From contig JADJUW010000001.1 in the NCBI GenBank assembly GCA_016716835.1, positions 310,001-374,000 on the forward strand: a DNA stretch of 64,000 bases, given 5' to 3'. This stretch comes from Myxococcales bacterium. GTDB taxonomy: Bacteria > Myxococcota_A > Polyangia > Haliangiales > Haliangiaceae. Positions 31,555-43,630 of the stretch are shown here, piece after piece (position 1 is the first letter of the stretch; each line of letters starts with the position of its first letter). Both the position numbers and the translations under genes were made by a program. Under the pieces are notes generated by a model that had not been told where the DNA came from, did no database searches, and saw nothing but the letters and a program-made list of their open reading frames with translations.

Positions 31555-31637
31555 ATCTCGGCGCCCGCCGCCCGCAGATTGGCGTAGATTTCCCAGATCG
31601 ATGCTGCTACAAAGAAATTGCCTCCTTGGCGCCACGC

Positions 31638-31919
31638 ATGAAGATCGATCAAGTCCTGGAACATTTAGAACGCGCAGCAGCCTCGCTCGCGGTGGCCGTC
31701 ACCTACGAGCCACTGCAATCGGCGACGGGGTTTGGCGGCCTTTGTCGCGTGCGCGGCGAGTACCGCGTGATCATCGATAAGCGTGCGACGACCTCTGAAC
31801 GCGTCACCACCTTGGCCAAGGCGCTTTCACGAATGGGTACGGAGCAGCTGGCGTTGCCCGCCGAGGTGCGCGACGTCATCGGAAGCGTTGGTGCGCGTGC
31901 CAGCCGGCAAGCGTCGTAG
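31638..31919 (+). CDS. Small conserved-looking hypothetical protein
   Basis: A 93-aa protein from ATG 31638 (MKIDQVLEHLERAAASLAVAV). It has alternating helix and strand content with a short central beta segment (GGLCRVRGEYRVIIDKRATT) and a C-terminal helical part (LAKALSRMGTEQLALPAEVRD). No signal peptide. Function unknown. Its 3' end overlaps the start of the next gene by about 30 bases. Confidence 0.7.
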   Translation: MKIDQVLEHLERAAASLAVAVTYEPLQSATGFGGLCRVRGEYRVIIDKRATTSERVTTLAKALSRMGTEQLALPAEVRDVIGSVGARASRQAS

Positions 31920-32592
31920 CGGCCGGCCGCTGGGCATCGCTTGCCTCGGGCTCGCGTTGGCCTTCGGCTCGCTTGCGGGCGGCGGTGGCGGTTGCAAAAG
32001 GGCGTCCGACCTACGGGTTGAAAAGCGCGAGGCCGTCGTCTTGGGCACCAAGCTCGCGGTGCGCACCGCGCCGCTCGGGGTCACCGGTGAAGGCGCCGCC
32101 GCCACGTTCGCCTTGGTGACCGCTAGCAATCAGGGCGATGTGCCGCTCGTGGTCGTGCTTGACGGCCAATTGCTCGACGCAGGAGGCGCCGTCGTGGGTA
32201 ACTTGAGGCCCGATGAATTGCGCGTGCCCGCCCGCGGGCAGCGCGTGTTTGCCTTGGTCGACGATGCGCTGGCCGCACGCCCATCCGCGACGACGGCGCG
32301 CGCGACGGTGCGCCGCGCCTTCGTCGACGAGGAGCCGCCGCCCATGAGCCTCACCGAGGCGCATGCCTACGTCGATAACGATCGCGTCGTGCTCGCCGCC
32401 AACCTGGTCAACCACATCGCCAAGCCCGCCCACGTGGTCGTCATTGCGGCCTATCTCGATCGCGACGCCTCGCCGCTGACGCGGCCGTTTTTGGTGATGA
32501 CGATTGGCGCGCAGGCGACGCTGCCGGTGCGCATGGTCGGCCCGGTCGGTTCCACCAGTGGCATGCTCTACCTCGGCGAAATTCTCTACTGA
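31891..32592 (+). CDS. Lipoprotein with beta-sandwich-like domain
   Basis: About 233 residues. A basic N-terminus, a hydrophobic stretch (LGIACLGLALAFGSLAG) and GGGGC form a lipoprotein signal. The mature part has two beta-rich segments reminiscent of FxLYD-type or Ig-like secretion proteins (TFALVTASNQGDVPLVVVLDGQ; VVLAANLVNHIAKPAHVVVIAA). The start is uncertain among TTG 31888, GTG 31891 and GTG 31897 behind GGAAG at 31881; 31891 is used. Function unknown. Confidence 0.7.
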   Translation: MRVPAGKRRSGRPLGIACLGLALAFGSLAGGGGGCKRASDLRVEKREAVVLGTKLAVRTAPLGVTGEGAAATFALVTASNQGDVPLVVVLDGQLLDAGGAVVGNLRPDELRVPARGQRVFALVDDALAARPSATTARATVRRAFVDEEPPPMSLTEAHAYVDNDRVVLAANLVNHIAKPAHVVVIAAYLDRDASPLTRPFLVMTIGAQATLPVRMVGPVGSTSGMLYLGEILY

Positions 32593-32653
32593 TAAAGCGC
32601 CAGCGTAAGGCCCCGACGTTGCCCACGCCGCCGACTACGCCGTCGAGCACTCT

Positions 32654-33028
32654 CTAAGGCTTGTCGCCTAGGCGCGCGACTAGCTGCTGCAAATAAGCAT
32701 CGGACTCGGTGAGCTCGAGCATTAGGGCCTTCATTTCGGCGCGGCTAGCGCCCTGGACGTGCGCAGGCATCACGGCCTCAACCAGCGCGTCGATGGCGCT
32801 GCCGCGATCGATGCGACCATTATCAAAATCCGCCGTGATTTGATCGATAACGTCGGTGCCGTGCGTCGCCGATGCGGGCGCAAGCGCCGCGGCCTGAGCC
32901 GTGGGCGACACCTCGGTCGCCTCGGCGACGTGGTCCACACCATCGACGCCCGCGGTGGCCTCAACGGCGGCGGAACCGCCGGCGCCACCCACCGGGGAAA
33001 TCGGGCCGTCGCCGCCACCAATGGTCAT
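32654..33028 (-). CDS. Hypothetical protein, helical C-terminus
   Basis: A 124-aa protein from ATG 33028 (MTIGGGDGPISP). Residues about 1-55 are Gly/Ala-rich and low complexity. Residues about 60-124 are helical, with DVIDQITADFDNGRIDRGSA and SRAEMKALMLELTESDAYLQ. This resembles short type III secretion or anti-sigma-like helical proteins only in a general way. It is convergent with the preceding lipoprotein and divergent from the ABC transporter. Function unknown. Confidence 0.65.
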   Translation of the reverse strand: MTIGGGDGPISPVGGAGGSAAVEATAGVDGVDHVAEATEVSPTAQAAALAPASATHGTDVIDQITADFDNGRIDRGSAIDALVEAVMPAHVQGASRAEMKALMLELTESDAYLQQLVARLGDKP

Positions 33029-33202
33029 GGCTGTCCGCCCTTCATGGGCGCGACCATACCGCAACCTTGCAAACCTGTCCTGATGCGCATTGGGCTTCTT
33101 CTACGCACGCCCCGGGTTGGATCTGCTGCCGCGGCGAATTGGCGTAGCCATGCGCCGGCCCTAAGACCTTGAAATTGCCGTTCTTGTGTTAGGGTCGCGG
33201 CG

Positions 33203-33925
33203 GTGAGTAGCGCTGACGACATCGTCCTGGCCGTGGATGTTAGCAAAAGTTACGGCTCGGGCGCCGGCAAAACGCCCGTGCTGCATGCGGTGTCGCTGCA
33301 GGTGCGCAAAGGCGAATTTCTCGCCATGGTCGGGCAATCCGGCTCAGGTAAATCGACCCTGCTCAACATTATCGGTGGCCTCGATACACCCGATAGCGGG
33401 CAGGTCACGGTGCTCGGCGTCGATCTCGTTCGCGGTGGCGACGCCGCGTGCGCCAAGCTGCGCAACGGCCCCATCGGCTTTGTCTTTCAATCCTTTAATC
33501 TGCTCGACCATCTAAGCTGCCTCGAAAACGTCACGGTGGGGGCGCTGTTTGGCGCGGCGAAACGCACCGCCGAGGTCACCGAGCGCGGCATGGAAGTGCT
33601 GCGGCGGGTCGGCCTGACGGACTATGCGAAGCGGCGGCCAAGCGAGCTCTCGGGCGGACAGAAACAACGCGTCGCGATTGCCCGCGCCCTCTATGGCCGG
33701 CCGCAGCTGCTCTTGTGCGACGAGCCCACCGGCAATCTCGATTCCAAAACCGGCAGCGAAATCATCGAGTTGTTTCGCGACATCAATCGCAATGACGGCG
33801 TGACCCTTATGATCGTAACTCACGAAAAACGCGTCTCCAGCGTAGCCACCCGGCTGCTCACCCTGCACAAGGGTGCGTTGGTCGAAAACCAATCTGACGA
33901 TGGCCTCGACGGAGGCGCCGCCTAA
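33203..33925 (+). CDS. ABC transporter ATP-binding protein (LolD/MacB type)
   Basis: A 240-aa ATPase. Walker A GQSGSGKSTLLNIIGGLDTPDSG, signature LSGGQKQRVAIARALYG and Walker B LLLCDEPTGNLD fit the LolD/MacB/FtsE (MetN-like 3.A.1.122/125) group. The switch His is in IVTHEK. It couples to the FtsX-like permease starting in the shared A of TAATG. The pair likely works as an MacB-, LolCDE- or SalX-type mechanotransmitter, not as a solute pump. Confidence 0.92.
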   Translation: MSSADDIVLAVDVSKSYGSGAGKTPVLHAVSLQVRKGEFLAMVGQSGSGKSTLLNIIGGLDTPDSGQVTVLGVDLVRGGDAACAKLRNGPIGFVFQSFNLLDHLSCLENVTVGALFGAAKRTAEVTERGMEVLRRVGLTDYAKRRPSELSGGQKQRVAIARALYGRPQLLLCDEPTGNLDSKTGSEIIELFRDINRNDGVTLMIVTHEKRVSSVATRLLTLHKGALVENQSDDGLDGGAA

Positions 33926-35331
33926 TGCGCGCCGGTACCCTCGCGCGCGTCGTCCTCGCGGGCGCCTTTCGCTCGCCCAAAGAGTTTGCGCTGTCGTCGC
34001 TTGGCATCGTCGTCGGCATCGCGGCATTCGTCTTGTTCGTCGCGCTGGCGCTCGGCGTGCGCAAGGTCATTGTCAAGGTCTTTCCGCTCGAGCAGGTCGA
34101 GGTCGCCGCGCCGCTGACGACGTTTGTGGGCAAGAACACGAGCAAGCAGATCGGCGACGAGGTGGTCGCGAGTATTCGCGCCAGGCCAGAGGTGGCGTGG
34201 GCGTTGCCGCGCATGGCGGTAGGGTTTCCCGCAGGCGTCACCGGCTCGTTTGGCAGCGCGCAGCTCCCGGGCTTTCCAATGATCGCCGATGGCATCGATC
34301 CAAGCTTTCTGGCCGATGACAAAGATCTTGCCGATTTGTTTCGCGACTGGGAGACCCCCGAGCACATTGGGCCCGCCTGCGTCCCGCCAGGCCCAGATGC
34401 GCCGGCGTCGCGCAATCCGTGTCCCAATCCCGAGCGGCAATATTGCGATCCGACCGACCAGATGTGTCACTACCGGGTGCCGGGCGTGCTGTCACAGACG
34501 GTGCTCGAGCTCTACAACACCATCGCCAATTCCAACGGCCTGCCGGTCATCGGCTCGGCCGAGCGCCTCGCGCTGCGTTCGCAACTTGGACGGGCGCGCT
34601 TCGTGGTGTGGCTGGGGACGTCGGTCGTCGGCGGCAACAACGTGCAGGTCGGCTCGCGGCAGCGCTATGTCGAGGGCATGGTGATCGGCATCAGCCCCAA
34701 GGCGATGCAGCTAGGCGCCACGGTGCCCATTCAATACGTCCAGCGGTGGAATCGTGAGTTTCTCAACGAACAGGCGGGCTCCACGTATTCATCGGTCATG
34801 GTCAGCCTCAAATCGCGCGAGCAGGTCGCGCCCTTTGCGCAATGGGTCGATGATGGCCTGGGGCTGCGCCTGGTCGATTCGCTGGGCAAGGATTTCGCGA
34901 CGGCGGTGTTTCTCATCGGCGCGCTCTTCGTGGCGATTTCCGTGATCATCCTCAGCATCGCGGCGATCAACATCTCGCACAGCTTGTTCTTGCAGGTCAG
35001 CGAACGGCGGCGCGAGCTTGGCTTATATCGCGCGCTCGGTGCCAAACGCCTCGACGTTAGGCTGATGATCTTGGGTGAGGCAGGGCTGCTCGGCTTCGTC
35101 GGCGGTGGCGTCGGCGTCGCGGCGGCGCGTGGTCTGGGCTGGCTTGGCGATTGGGCCGCCCGCTCGTTTTTGCCGAATTTTCCGCACAAGCCGGATTCGT
35201 TCTTCGCATTTGAGCCGTGGATCTTCGCCCTCGGCCTTGGCATCGCGGTCGTCTTTTGCGTCGTCGGTGGCTTCTTGCCGGCCCGCGCGGCGAGCAAGCT
35301 CGCCCCCGCAGTCGCATTGTCGCAGCCGTAG
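33925..35331 (+). CDS. FtsX/MacB-like ABC transporter permease with Cys-rich periplasmic insert
   Basis: A 468-aa permease. The first membrane helix (LGIVVGIAAFVLFVALALGV) is followed by a large periplasmic MacB-core-like domain and then three helices from about residue 325 on. The FtsX segment ISHSLFLQVSERRRELGLYRALGAKRLDVR is typical. Unusual is an insert at about residues 150-175 with five cysteines (GPACVPPG, RNPCPNP, YCDP, QMCHY). This could be a disulfide knob for a partner. It is coupled to the ATPase gene by a 1-base overlap. Confidence 0.88.
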   Translation: MRAGTLARVVLAGAFRSPKEFALSSLGIVVGIAAFVLFVALALGVRKVIVKVFPLEQVEVAAPLTTFVGKNTSKQIGDEVVASIRARPEVAWALPRMAVGFPAGVTGSFGSAQLPGFPMIADGIDPSFLADDKDLADLFRDWETPEHIGPACVPPGPDAPASRNPCPNPERQYCDPTDQMCHYRVPGVLSQTVLELYNTIANSNGLPVIGSAERLALRSQLGRARFVVWLGTSVVGGNNVQVGSRQRYVEGMVIGISPKAMQLGATVPIQYVQRWNREFLNEQAGSTYSSVMVSLKSREQVAPFAQWVDDGLGLRLVDSLGKDFATAVFLIGALFVAISVIILSIAAINISHSLFLQVSERRRELGLYRALGAKRLDVRLMILGEAGLLGFVGGGVGVAAARGLGWLGDWAARSFLPNFPHKPDSFFAFEPWIFALGLGIAVVFCVVGGFLPARAASKLAPAVALSQP

Positions 35332-35484
35332 CCGCCCGCCAGGCCCCGGGAGACGAAAGTTTGGGTTAAACCGCCTGCCAGAGTGGTGCGTATAAGAAGT
35401 AGCGCCCGCCAAAGGTCTAGTGTACGGTCACTATACCCAACACTATCGCGTAGATACGTTGGACGGGAGTGAGAAAGGGCCTCT

Positions 35485-38130
<2,646 letters not shown>

Positions 38131-38138
38131 GGCCGCGC

Positions 38139-39041
38139 CTAGGTGAAACAGGCGGCGAGCTGCTCGATGTCCGCGCTGGCGAGCGACCCACGAAAAAGCT
38201 TGGGTAGCTCCATGATGGGCACCTTGAACGCCGCGGCGATCGCGGCGAGATATTCATCGTTGATGTGGCGGCGCGCGGTGAGCAGCTCGGCCTGGCGCGC
38301 AAGCGGCGCGGTGGCGGGGACGTTTGCTAAGGCCGGCAACAAGGCCTCGGCCCCGGCGTCTACGCTAGGGTAGATTTGGTTGGCAACGATTTGCGCGACC
38401 TCGATGCCGAGCTCACCCCGCAGCCTCGCGGCAAGTTCCGTCGCCTCGCGAAACGGCATCTCTTCGGCGAGGGTGACAATCACCGCGGCGCAACGGGCCG
38501 GGTCGGCCAACAGCGCCATGATGGTGCGTGCGTCGCGCCTAAGCGGGCCTTCGGGCACGGTGGTGGAGATGACCTTGGGCACGCCCAGAAGTGACAGGCT
38601 GTGACCCGAGGCCGGCAGATCCATCACCACGGTGTCCCACACCGGCCGCCCGCCTTTTTGCTCGGTGGTGTGAAACCACGCCTTGCCGAGCAAGGCGTAT
38701 TCGTCCAGGCCCGGGATGGCGCGCAAGAAACCTTGCGACAGGCGGTTTTCAAACACGAGTTCGTAGACTTTTTGAAAGCGCAGCGTCATCAGCGCGTATT
38801 CGCGAATCGCCGTGGCGGGGCTTGGGTTGACGCCAAACAGGCGGTCGCGCAGCGGCGCGATCTGGGGACCTATCGGCGGCCGATCGAAGTAGGCGCCCAT
38901 GCGGTCGGTGGCATGAGCCTGGTACAAGAGCGTCTTGCGACCGGCGCGGGCGCAGGCCAAGCCTAGGCTCGCGGCAACGGTGGTTCTGCCGACGCCGCCC
39001 TTGCCAAGCACAAGTATGAGACGACGGTCGAGCAGCGGCAC
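38139..39041 (-). CDS. ArsA-family ATPase
   Basis: A 300-aa P-loop ATPase of the ArsA/GET3/MinD group. The deviant Walker A is ILVLGKGGVGRTTVA with the signature Lys. The switch region DTVVMDLPASGHSLSLL and the C-terminal helix-rich part are visible. The ArsA half-duplication and arsenite cysteines are absent, so it is probably not an arsenic pump. It could energise targeting or membrane handling of a partner. It overlaps nothing and lies 35 bp downstream of the next minus-strand gene, which is probably co-transcribed. Confidence 0.85.
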   Translation of the reverse strand: MPLLDRRLILVLGKGGVGRTTVAASLGLACARAGRKTLLYQAHATDRMGAYFDRPPIGPQIAPLRDRLFGVNPSPATAIREYALMTLRFQKVYELVFENRLSQGFLRAIPGLDEYALLGKAWFHTTEQKGGRPVWDTVVMDLPASGHSLSLLGVPKVISTTVPEGPLRRDARTIMALLADPARCAAVIVTLAEEMPFREATELAARLRGELGIEVAQIVANQIYPSVDAGAEALLPALANVPATAPLARQAELLTARRHINDEYLAAIAAAFKVPIMELPKLFRGSLASADIEQLAACFT

Positions 39042-39076
39042 AACGAGACGTGTATAGCAGACTTCGCGCGGATTGC

Positions 39077-39490
39077 TTATTCGCCAGCGGGCTTCGTCGA
39101 CTGCCCGGCCGTGCTCGTGCTTCGCTTAGGCACCGGGGCATCGACGCCTGAGGTGATGTCGATCGCCTGATCGTCCTCGCCGCTGGCGGCACCGATTTCG
39201 ATCGCGATGGGCACCACCTCGCCGTGGAGCTCGAGGCGATAGACGCTGTTGTCGGTCTCGACGTAGAGCATGGTGCCGCCGGCCTCGCGCAACACGCGCT
39301 TGACGGGCGTTGTGATCATGCGATGGCCATGCGGATCGCGAAAGATCACCATGCCTCGTCCAACCTGGGGCAGATTTACCAGATATCCGGTGTAGACGCG
39401 GCTGCTCGTCGAAGACGGAGGGCCGCTGCCCTGGGTTTTTTCAGAGCCGTGCTCTCTTATCTTTCGCGCGGTCACGCTGAGCATGCTCAC
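39077..39490 (-). CDS. Hypothetical protein upstream of ArsA-like ATPase
   Basis: A 137-aa protein whose central part (YTGYLVNLPQVGRGMVIFRD, then MITTPVKRVLREAGGTMLYVETDNSVYRLELHG) looks like a small SH3-like beta barrel. The termini are Ser/Thr/Pro-rich and acidic. The start may be ATG 39490 or 39484. It is divergent from the metallo-hydrolase gene with 62 bp between them. Function unknown. Confidence 0.7.
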   Translation of the reverse strand: MSMLSVTARKIREHGSEKTQGSGPPSSTSSRVYTGYLVNLPQVGRGMVIFRDPHGHRMITTPVKRVLREAGGTMLYVETDNSVYRLELHGEVVPIAIEIGAASGEDDQAIDITSGVDAPVPKRSTSTAGQSTKPAGE

Positions 39491-39552
39491 TCATTTGATA
39501 GTACGCTCCCGCTTCGGCGGCGTCATCCATTTTTGCCGCGAGCTGCCCTGGG

Positions 39553-40470
39553 ATGCCCATGCGCGATGAAGACGACGAGGTCGCACGTATCTACGCGAAA
39601 ATGCGGGATCTTTTTGCGCAGCAGCGCGACGAAATAGTGGGCGTTGCGCGGCTTGGATTGACGCTTACGCAGCTAAGCGTACCGACGCCTACCTTGCCAC
39701 CGGCAGCACACACCGGGCTCTATGCAATTGGCGAGCGCGAGCTGGTGTTAGTCGATGTCGGCGCGTGGTCGTCTCACGTGGAGCGGGCGGTCGCCGAATT
39801 ATTGCGCGCGCGCGGCGCGGGCGCGCGCATCGTCGGCGTGCTCGCGACGCATCATCACGGCGATCATGTGGGCGGCATGCGGCAGGCCGCCGCCCACTGG
39901 CAAGTGCCTGTGCTCGCGCATCCCGCGACGCTGGCGCGGCTGGTCAATTGCCCGCGCGCGCTTGAGCTCGGTGAGGGGCCGCTGCCGCTGGTCGATGACG
40001 CGTGGCAGGTTATGCATACGCCCGGCCACGCCGACGGGCATGTCTGCCTCGATGCGCCCGCGCAGCAGGTCACCATCGTTGGCGACATGGTGGCGGGCAT
40101 CGGGTCGATCTTAATCGATCCAAGCGATGGTGATCTGACGGCCTACCTCGCTTCGCTGCGCACCCTGCATGCGCTTGGTGCCCGGCGCCTGCTGCCCGCG
40201 CACGGCCCCGTGATCGACGACGGCCCTGCCAAGCTCACCGCGTATATCGAACACCGGCTCGCCCGCGAGGCGCTGGCGTTGGACGCCCTGCGCGTCGTGG
40301 CTGGGCCGGGCGGGGCCGATCTTGCGGCGTTGATGCCTCTTGTATACGCCGACACGCCGACGATGATTTGGCCGCTCGCGGAGCGATCGCTTGCGTCACA
40401 TCTTAAAAAACTTGTCGCCGAAGGGCGCGCGATCGCGCTGCCCAATTCACGCTGGATGTTGGCGGCGTAG
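39553..40470 (+). CDS. Metallo-beta-lactamase-fold hydrolase (LACTB2/glyoxalase II-like)
   Basis: A 305-aa zinc hydrolase. The metal motif THHHGDHVGG is intact, followed by HTPGHADGHVCLD and GDMVAGIGSILID, then LLPAHGP. This order fits LACTB2-type hydrolases with a C-terminal helical domain. The C-terminal 60 residues (SHLKKLVAEGRAI) are typical of that winged helix. The substrate is not predictable. It is followed after 16 bp by yacG. Confidence 0.9.
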   Translation: MPMRDEDDEVARIYAKMRDLFAQQRDEIVGVARLGLTLTQLSVPTPTLPPAAHTGLYAIGERELVLVDVGAWSSHVERAVAELLRARGAGARIVGVLATHHHGDHVGGMRQAAAHWQVPVLAHPATLARLVNCPRALELGEGPLPLVDDAWQVMHTPGHADGHVCLDAPAQQVTIVGDMVAGIGSILIDPSDGDLTAYLASLRTLHALGARRLLPAHGPVIDDGPAKLTAYIEHRLAREALALDALRVVAGPGGADLAALMPLVYADTPTMIWPLAERSLASHLKKLVAEGRAIALPNSRWMLAA

Positions 40471-40486
40471 TGCGGTAACCACAGTC

Positions 40487-40666
40487 ATGGCGCGACAATG
40501 TCCAACCTGTCAGGCTCCCAGCGCAACCGACAAGGTGGCGCCGTTTTGCAGCGACCGCTGTCAGCTCATTGACCTTGGCAAATGGCTGGGCGAGGAATAT
40601 CGCGTCACCAGCTACGAGCCGGTGCCCGAGGAACTCCTCCCGCGCACCGTCGACGCCAACTCCTAG
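40487..40666 (+). CDS. yacG: DNA gyrase inhibitor YacG
   Basis: A 59-aa zinc-binding protein from ATG 40487. The four cysteines are in CPTCQ and FCSDRCQLIDLGKWLGEEYRV, the YacG signature (CxxC-X15-CxxxC). In E. coli it binds GyrB and inhibits gyrase. It lies directly after the metallo-hydrolase gene; the usual coaE neighbour is not seen here. Confidence 0.92.
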   Translation: MARQCPTCQAPSATDKVAPFCSDRCQLIDLGKWLGEEYRVTSYEPVPEELLPRTVDANS

Positions 40667-40701
40667 CACGCAAACCCACCTGCCGGTCACCAAGGCGGCC
40701 A

Positions 40702-41106
40702 CTAGCCTAAATAGGCAATGCGGCGCACGAAGAATTCGAGATCTTGTTGCTCTGTGGCCGAGAGCGCGACAAAGCGAATACCCATGCCGGGATGAATATT
40801 GTTGGGCGCCGCGGGGCGATGGGGATTGACCCACATGACCTCGCCCTCGAGCTCTAGGGGCACCGACGCATCGGGCGGCGTGAAACGCACATTGAGCCGT
40901 GTGCCAATCGCCGCGGGCGTGGTGGTGCGCACAAAAATGCCGGTGGCGCTGATGTCCGTGATGTTGGCGAGCAGGTAGGTATCTTCGCTGGCGTAGTCAA
41001 CCTCGATGTTGACGAGCACGCGCAGCGCGCGGCGGCGTTCGGCACCGGCGAGCTCGGCGGCCGCCTCGCTGGCCTCTTGATCGGTCAGCTCCCCTCCGTC
41101 GTCCAT
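40702..41106 (-). CDS. PilZ-domain protein
   Basis: A 134-aa single PilZ domain, a candidate receptor for cyclic di-GMP. The binding motif RRRALRVLVNIEV is followed by NITDISATGIFV, matching the RxxxR and (D/N)xSxxG elements. The C-terminal strand region GMGIRFVALSATEQQDLEFFV is typical. In myxobacteria single-domain PilZ proteins act on motility and development. It is convergent with yacG and precedes no obvious effector, but the glycosyltransferase gene is 76 bp upstream on the same strand. Confidence 0.88.
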   Translation of the reverse strand: MDDGGELTDQEASEAAAELAGAERRRALRVLVNIEVDYASEDTYLLANITDISATGIFVRTTTPAAIGTRLNVRFTPPDASVPLELEGEVMWVNPHRPAAPNNIHPGMGIRFVALSATEQQDLEFFVRRIAYLG

Positions 41107-41182
41107 CTACGCTTCATAACGAGAATCAGCGGGCGGGTCAATCAACGATCGTGCCGACAGGCGCAACGCGCCGCGGCACTAG

Positions 41183-43630
41183 TCAGCGCAGCGGCAAGGT
41201 TGCGATGCGCACCCGCTGCTGCGCGTCGGCCCAGCCCGGCGGCGCCGATGAAACCGGCATGTTGCGAAAATTAGGATTGGTGCCGGTGAAAAATCCGACC
41301 CACAGCTGGTAGGGCCCGGTTGGCAGGCTGCCGTGATTCGACGTGACGCGGTAGGTATCAATTATATAGTCGCCCGCATCCCAGGTGCTAGAGGCGCAGA
41401 GTTCGCCGATGGGCGCGTGGTCGCTGCCAAACCTTGTCTTGCTTGGACCGTCGTAGTGGCCAAAAAGTTTCCACGTGCCACCCACCGCGGCGAGGACGCG
41501 AAAATACAAGGTCACCTCAAACGGCTGGCCGCGCGCGATCGATGCCGGCAAGGTCCAGCCGATGAGCTCGAGCTTGTGGTCAAAGACAATCGGCGAGGTC
41601 GGCCGCACCGCGATGCCGGTGGGTTCGCTGCGGCGCATGACCGCCGCCAACGGATTGTGATCCACGCCGTCGCGCGCGGGCCGGTTTGAAAGCAGCACGT
41701 GCTGCGCATTGCCATTGTCAAGGACGTAGTACGCCGCCGACCGCATGCCGCGGTGGATCGCGCATAGATCGCGCTTGCGTCCGGCAATGGCCAGCGCGTG
41801 AGCTGGCGCTTGCAGGCGCGGCAACAGCTCGGTGACCGACGTCAGCTTGGTCCACGCGCGGTCGTCATAATAGCGCGGTGCGCGACCCAGCTCGCTAAGC
41901 ACGTAAAGCCCGGCGGCCTCTTCGTCTACGCGCTCGTCGCGCGCCGCGGCAAACAACGCCTCACTCGAAAGCTGGCCATCCATGGTCGGGTAGATGAGCC
42001 AGTTGTACCCAAGCGCGACGACCAAGGCGGCGACGCTCAGCCAAGCGGTTGGCGCGAGCTTGCGGAGGCGCCCGCCCGAAGCTAGCAAGCGCGGCAGCGT
42101 CGCGATCGCCACGAGCACGCCAAGGCCGATGAGCCACGTTGCATAGGTGAGCCCCAGCGGCCCGTGCACCGGCAGTTGGTATCCCGCCTGTGCGGCCTTA
42201 CCGGTGAGCTGCGTCGCCGAGGCGAAATTAGCGAAGGCATCATGCGATACCGCAGCGTCTTTTGCCAACGCGGCGATCGCCGTGGCAATAAAAACGGCTG
42301 CCATCGCGGCCTGCCCCCCAGCGGCGCGAGCGTGTTGATGCCACCACAATGCGCAGGCCAGCGCCATCGCCGCGCTGCCACCGAAAATGACGACGCCACC
42401 GACATTGAGTTGCCAAAGCGCCATCGCGATCCAAGCGGCACCGGTCCACGCCACGAGCATGGCGGCCGCGGCGGCAAAGCGGATCTTGGTTGCGTCGGCG
42501 GCAAGCGCATTTGGTTGGGTGCTGGCGCGGTCCTCGCGCCGCCACGCCGAGGCAGCCAGCGATAGCACGGCGATCAAGGCGATGCCGCTCCACGGCCACA
42601 TGCCAAACGCCACGTGCTCGAATGCGGACGCGGCGTGGGCTTGTGGCTGCGGCTGTGTTGACCACACCGCGCCTAGCCATGACGACAACTCGCCACTAGG
42701 GACAAAGCTGGTCCCCAGCCATTGCCTTGTGCCTGGCGTTGGCGGCCTCGCATCGTGGGTTTGCATCGCCGTAATGGCAAGGGTCGTAAGCAAGGTCACG
42801 CCGAGCAAGGCCGCAGCGACGCGCGCGCGCTGACGAGCGGCATCAGGCGAACGGGCGACGACGAACGCATACGCCAGGCCGGCGATCAGGGGTGGCGCCA
42901 CGCCAACTAGGGCGCCACCAGCGCGCAGGCAGCACCATGTGCCAAGCGCGGCGCAGGCCATGCTCGCGAGCAAGCCAAGCGGCGTCGCGCGGGCGCGCAA
43001 GCCGGCGACGACGCCACTAAGCAAAAGCAGCCCACCAATGACGGCGCCAAGCTCGCTGGTAAGTTGCCGCGTCTGCAGCGCCCACAAAGGCGTTGCCAGC
43101 AAGATGAGGCTCGCCAGCACGGCGGCGCCGCGGCTGGCAATCAGGCGTCCTAGCGTGTAGGTCAGCAGCGCCGCGATGACGCCAAGCCAAACCAGTGGCA
43201 GGCGAGTTTGCCGCGCGATGTTGCCGACGTGGCCTGGCGTCGCGGTTTGCGTCGTGCTGGCGCTCAGTGGCACATCGGCAGCGGCGGCAAGCTCGCGTGA
43301 CGGTTTGATCAGCTCACGAGTTAGCGTGCGGCCCGGGCCCGCATGTTCCGGCCAAGCGGTCGTGTTCGCCGTGGTTGCACGTCCGCGCGCGACCAGCGGC
43401 GCGGCCACGCCGCGTTTGGCGCTAGCGATCGCGACGTTAATACGACGCAGCGAATTTCCGATCGGCGTGCCGGAGGCTTGGTCGACGAGGTCGTCCATCG
43501 CGCGCAGTTCGAGTGGCTCCCAGAAGCCGGCCGACAACGCGGGGCCAGCCAGCGCCAGTGCCAGCAGCGCCACCCACAGCGCCGGCAAGACGGCGGCCAC
43601 GACCGCTTGCTTGCCACCAGGTGTCTGCAC
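41183..43630 (-). CDS. GT-C-type integral membrane glycosyltransferase
   Basis: An 815-aa protein with about 11-12 hydrophobic helices over residues 10-540 and a soluble beta-rich C-terminal domain (about 590-815). The early loop GFWEPLELRAMDDLV carries acidic residues, as in GT39/PMT and ArnT-like enzymes that use polyprenyl-linked sugars. The C-terminal domain (IVFDHKLELIGWTLPASIARGQPFEVTLYF) is Ig-like. It could add a sugar to LPS, protein or lipid. Three related envelope genes (43724-46558) lie upstream in the opposite orientation. Confidence 0.75.
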   Translation of the reverse strand: MQTPGGKQAVVAAVLPALWVALLALALAGPALSAGFWEPLELRAMDDLVDQASGTPIGNSLRRINVAIASAKRGVAAPLVARGRATTANTTAWPEHAGPGRTLTRELIKPSRELAAAADVPLSASTTQTATPGHVGNIARQTRLPLVWLGVIAALLTYTLGRLIASRGAAVLASLILLATPLWALQTRQLTSELGAVIGGLLLLSGVVAGLRARATPLGLLASMACAALGTWCCLRAGGALVGVAPPLIAGLAYAFVVARSPDAARQRARVAAALLGVTLLTTLAITAMQTHDARPPTPGTRQWLGTSFVPSGELSSWLGAVWSTQPQPQAHAASAFEHVAFGMWPWSGIALIAVLSLAASAWRREDRASTQPNALAADATKIRFAAAAAMLVAWTGAAWIAMALWQLNVGGVVIFGGSAAMALACALWWHQHARAAGGQAAMAAVFIATAIAALAKDAAVSHDAFANFASATQLTGKAAQAGYQLPVHGPLGLTYATWLIGLGVLVAIATLPRLLASGGRLRKLAPTAWLSVAALVVALGYNWLIYPTMDGQLSSEALFAAARDERVDEEAAGLYVLSELGRAPRYYDDRAWTKLTSVTELLPRLQAPAHALAIAGRKRDLCAIHRGMRSAAYYVLDNGNAQHVLLSNRPARDGVDHNPLAAVMRRSEPTGIAVRPTSPIVFDHKLELIGWTLPASIARGQPFEVTLYFRVLAAVGGTWKLFGHYDGPSKTRFGSDHAPIGELCASSTWDAGDYIIDTYRVTSNHGSLPTGPYQLWVGFFTGTNPNFRNMPVSSAPPGWADAQQRVRIATLPLR

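Noticed and set aside
31515..31637. Extension of the small hypothetical gene upstream of 31638
   Set aside because: It overlaps the histidine kinase end in another frame and is Arg/Ala-rich. ATG 31638 gives a natural N-terminus.
33873..34319. Plus frame overlapping the permease start
   Set aside because: An out-of-frame Arg-rich shadow between the coupled ATPase and permease genes.
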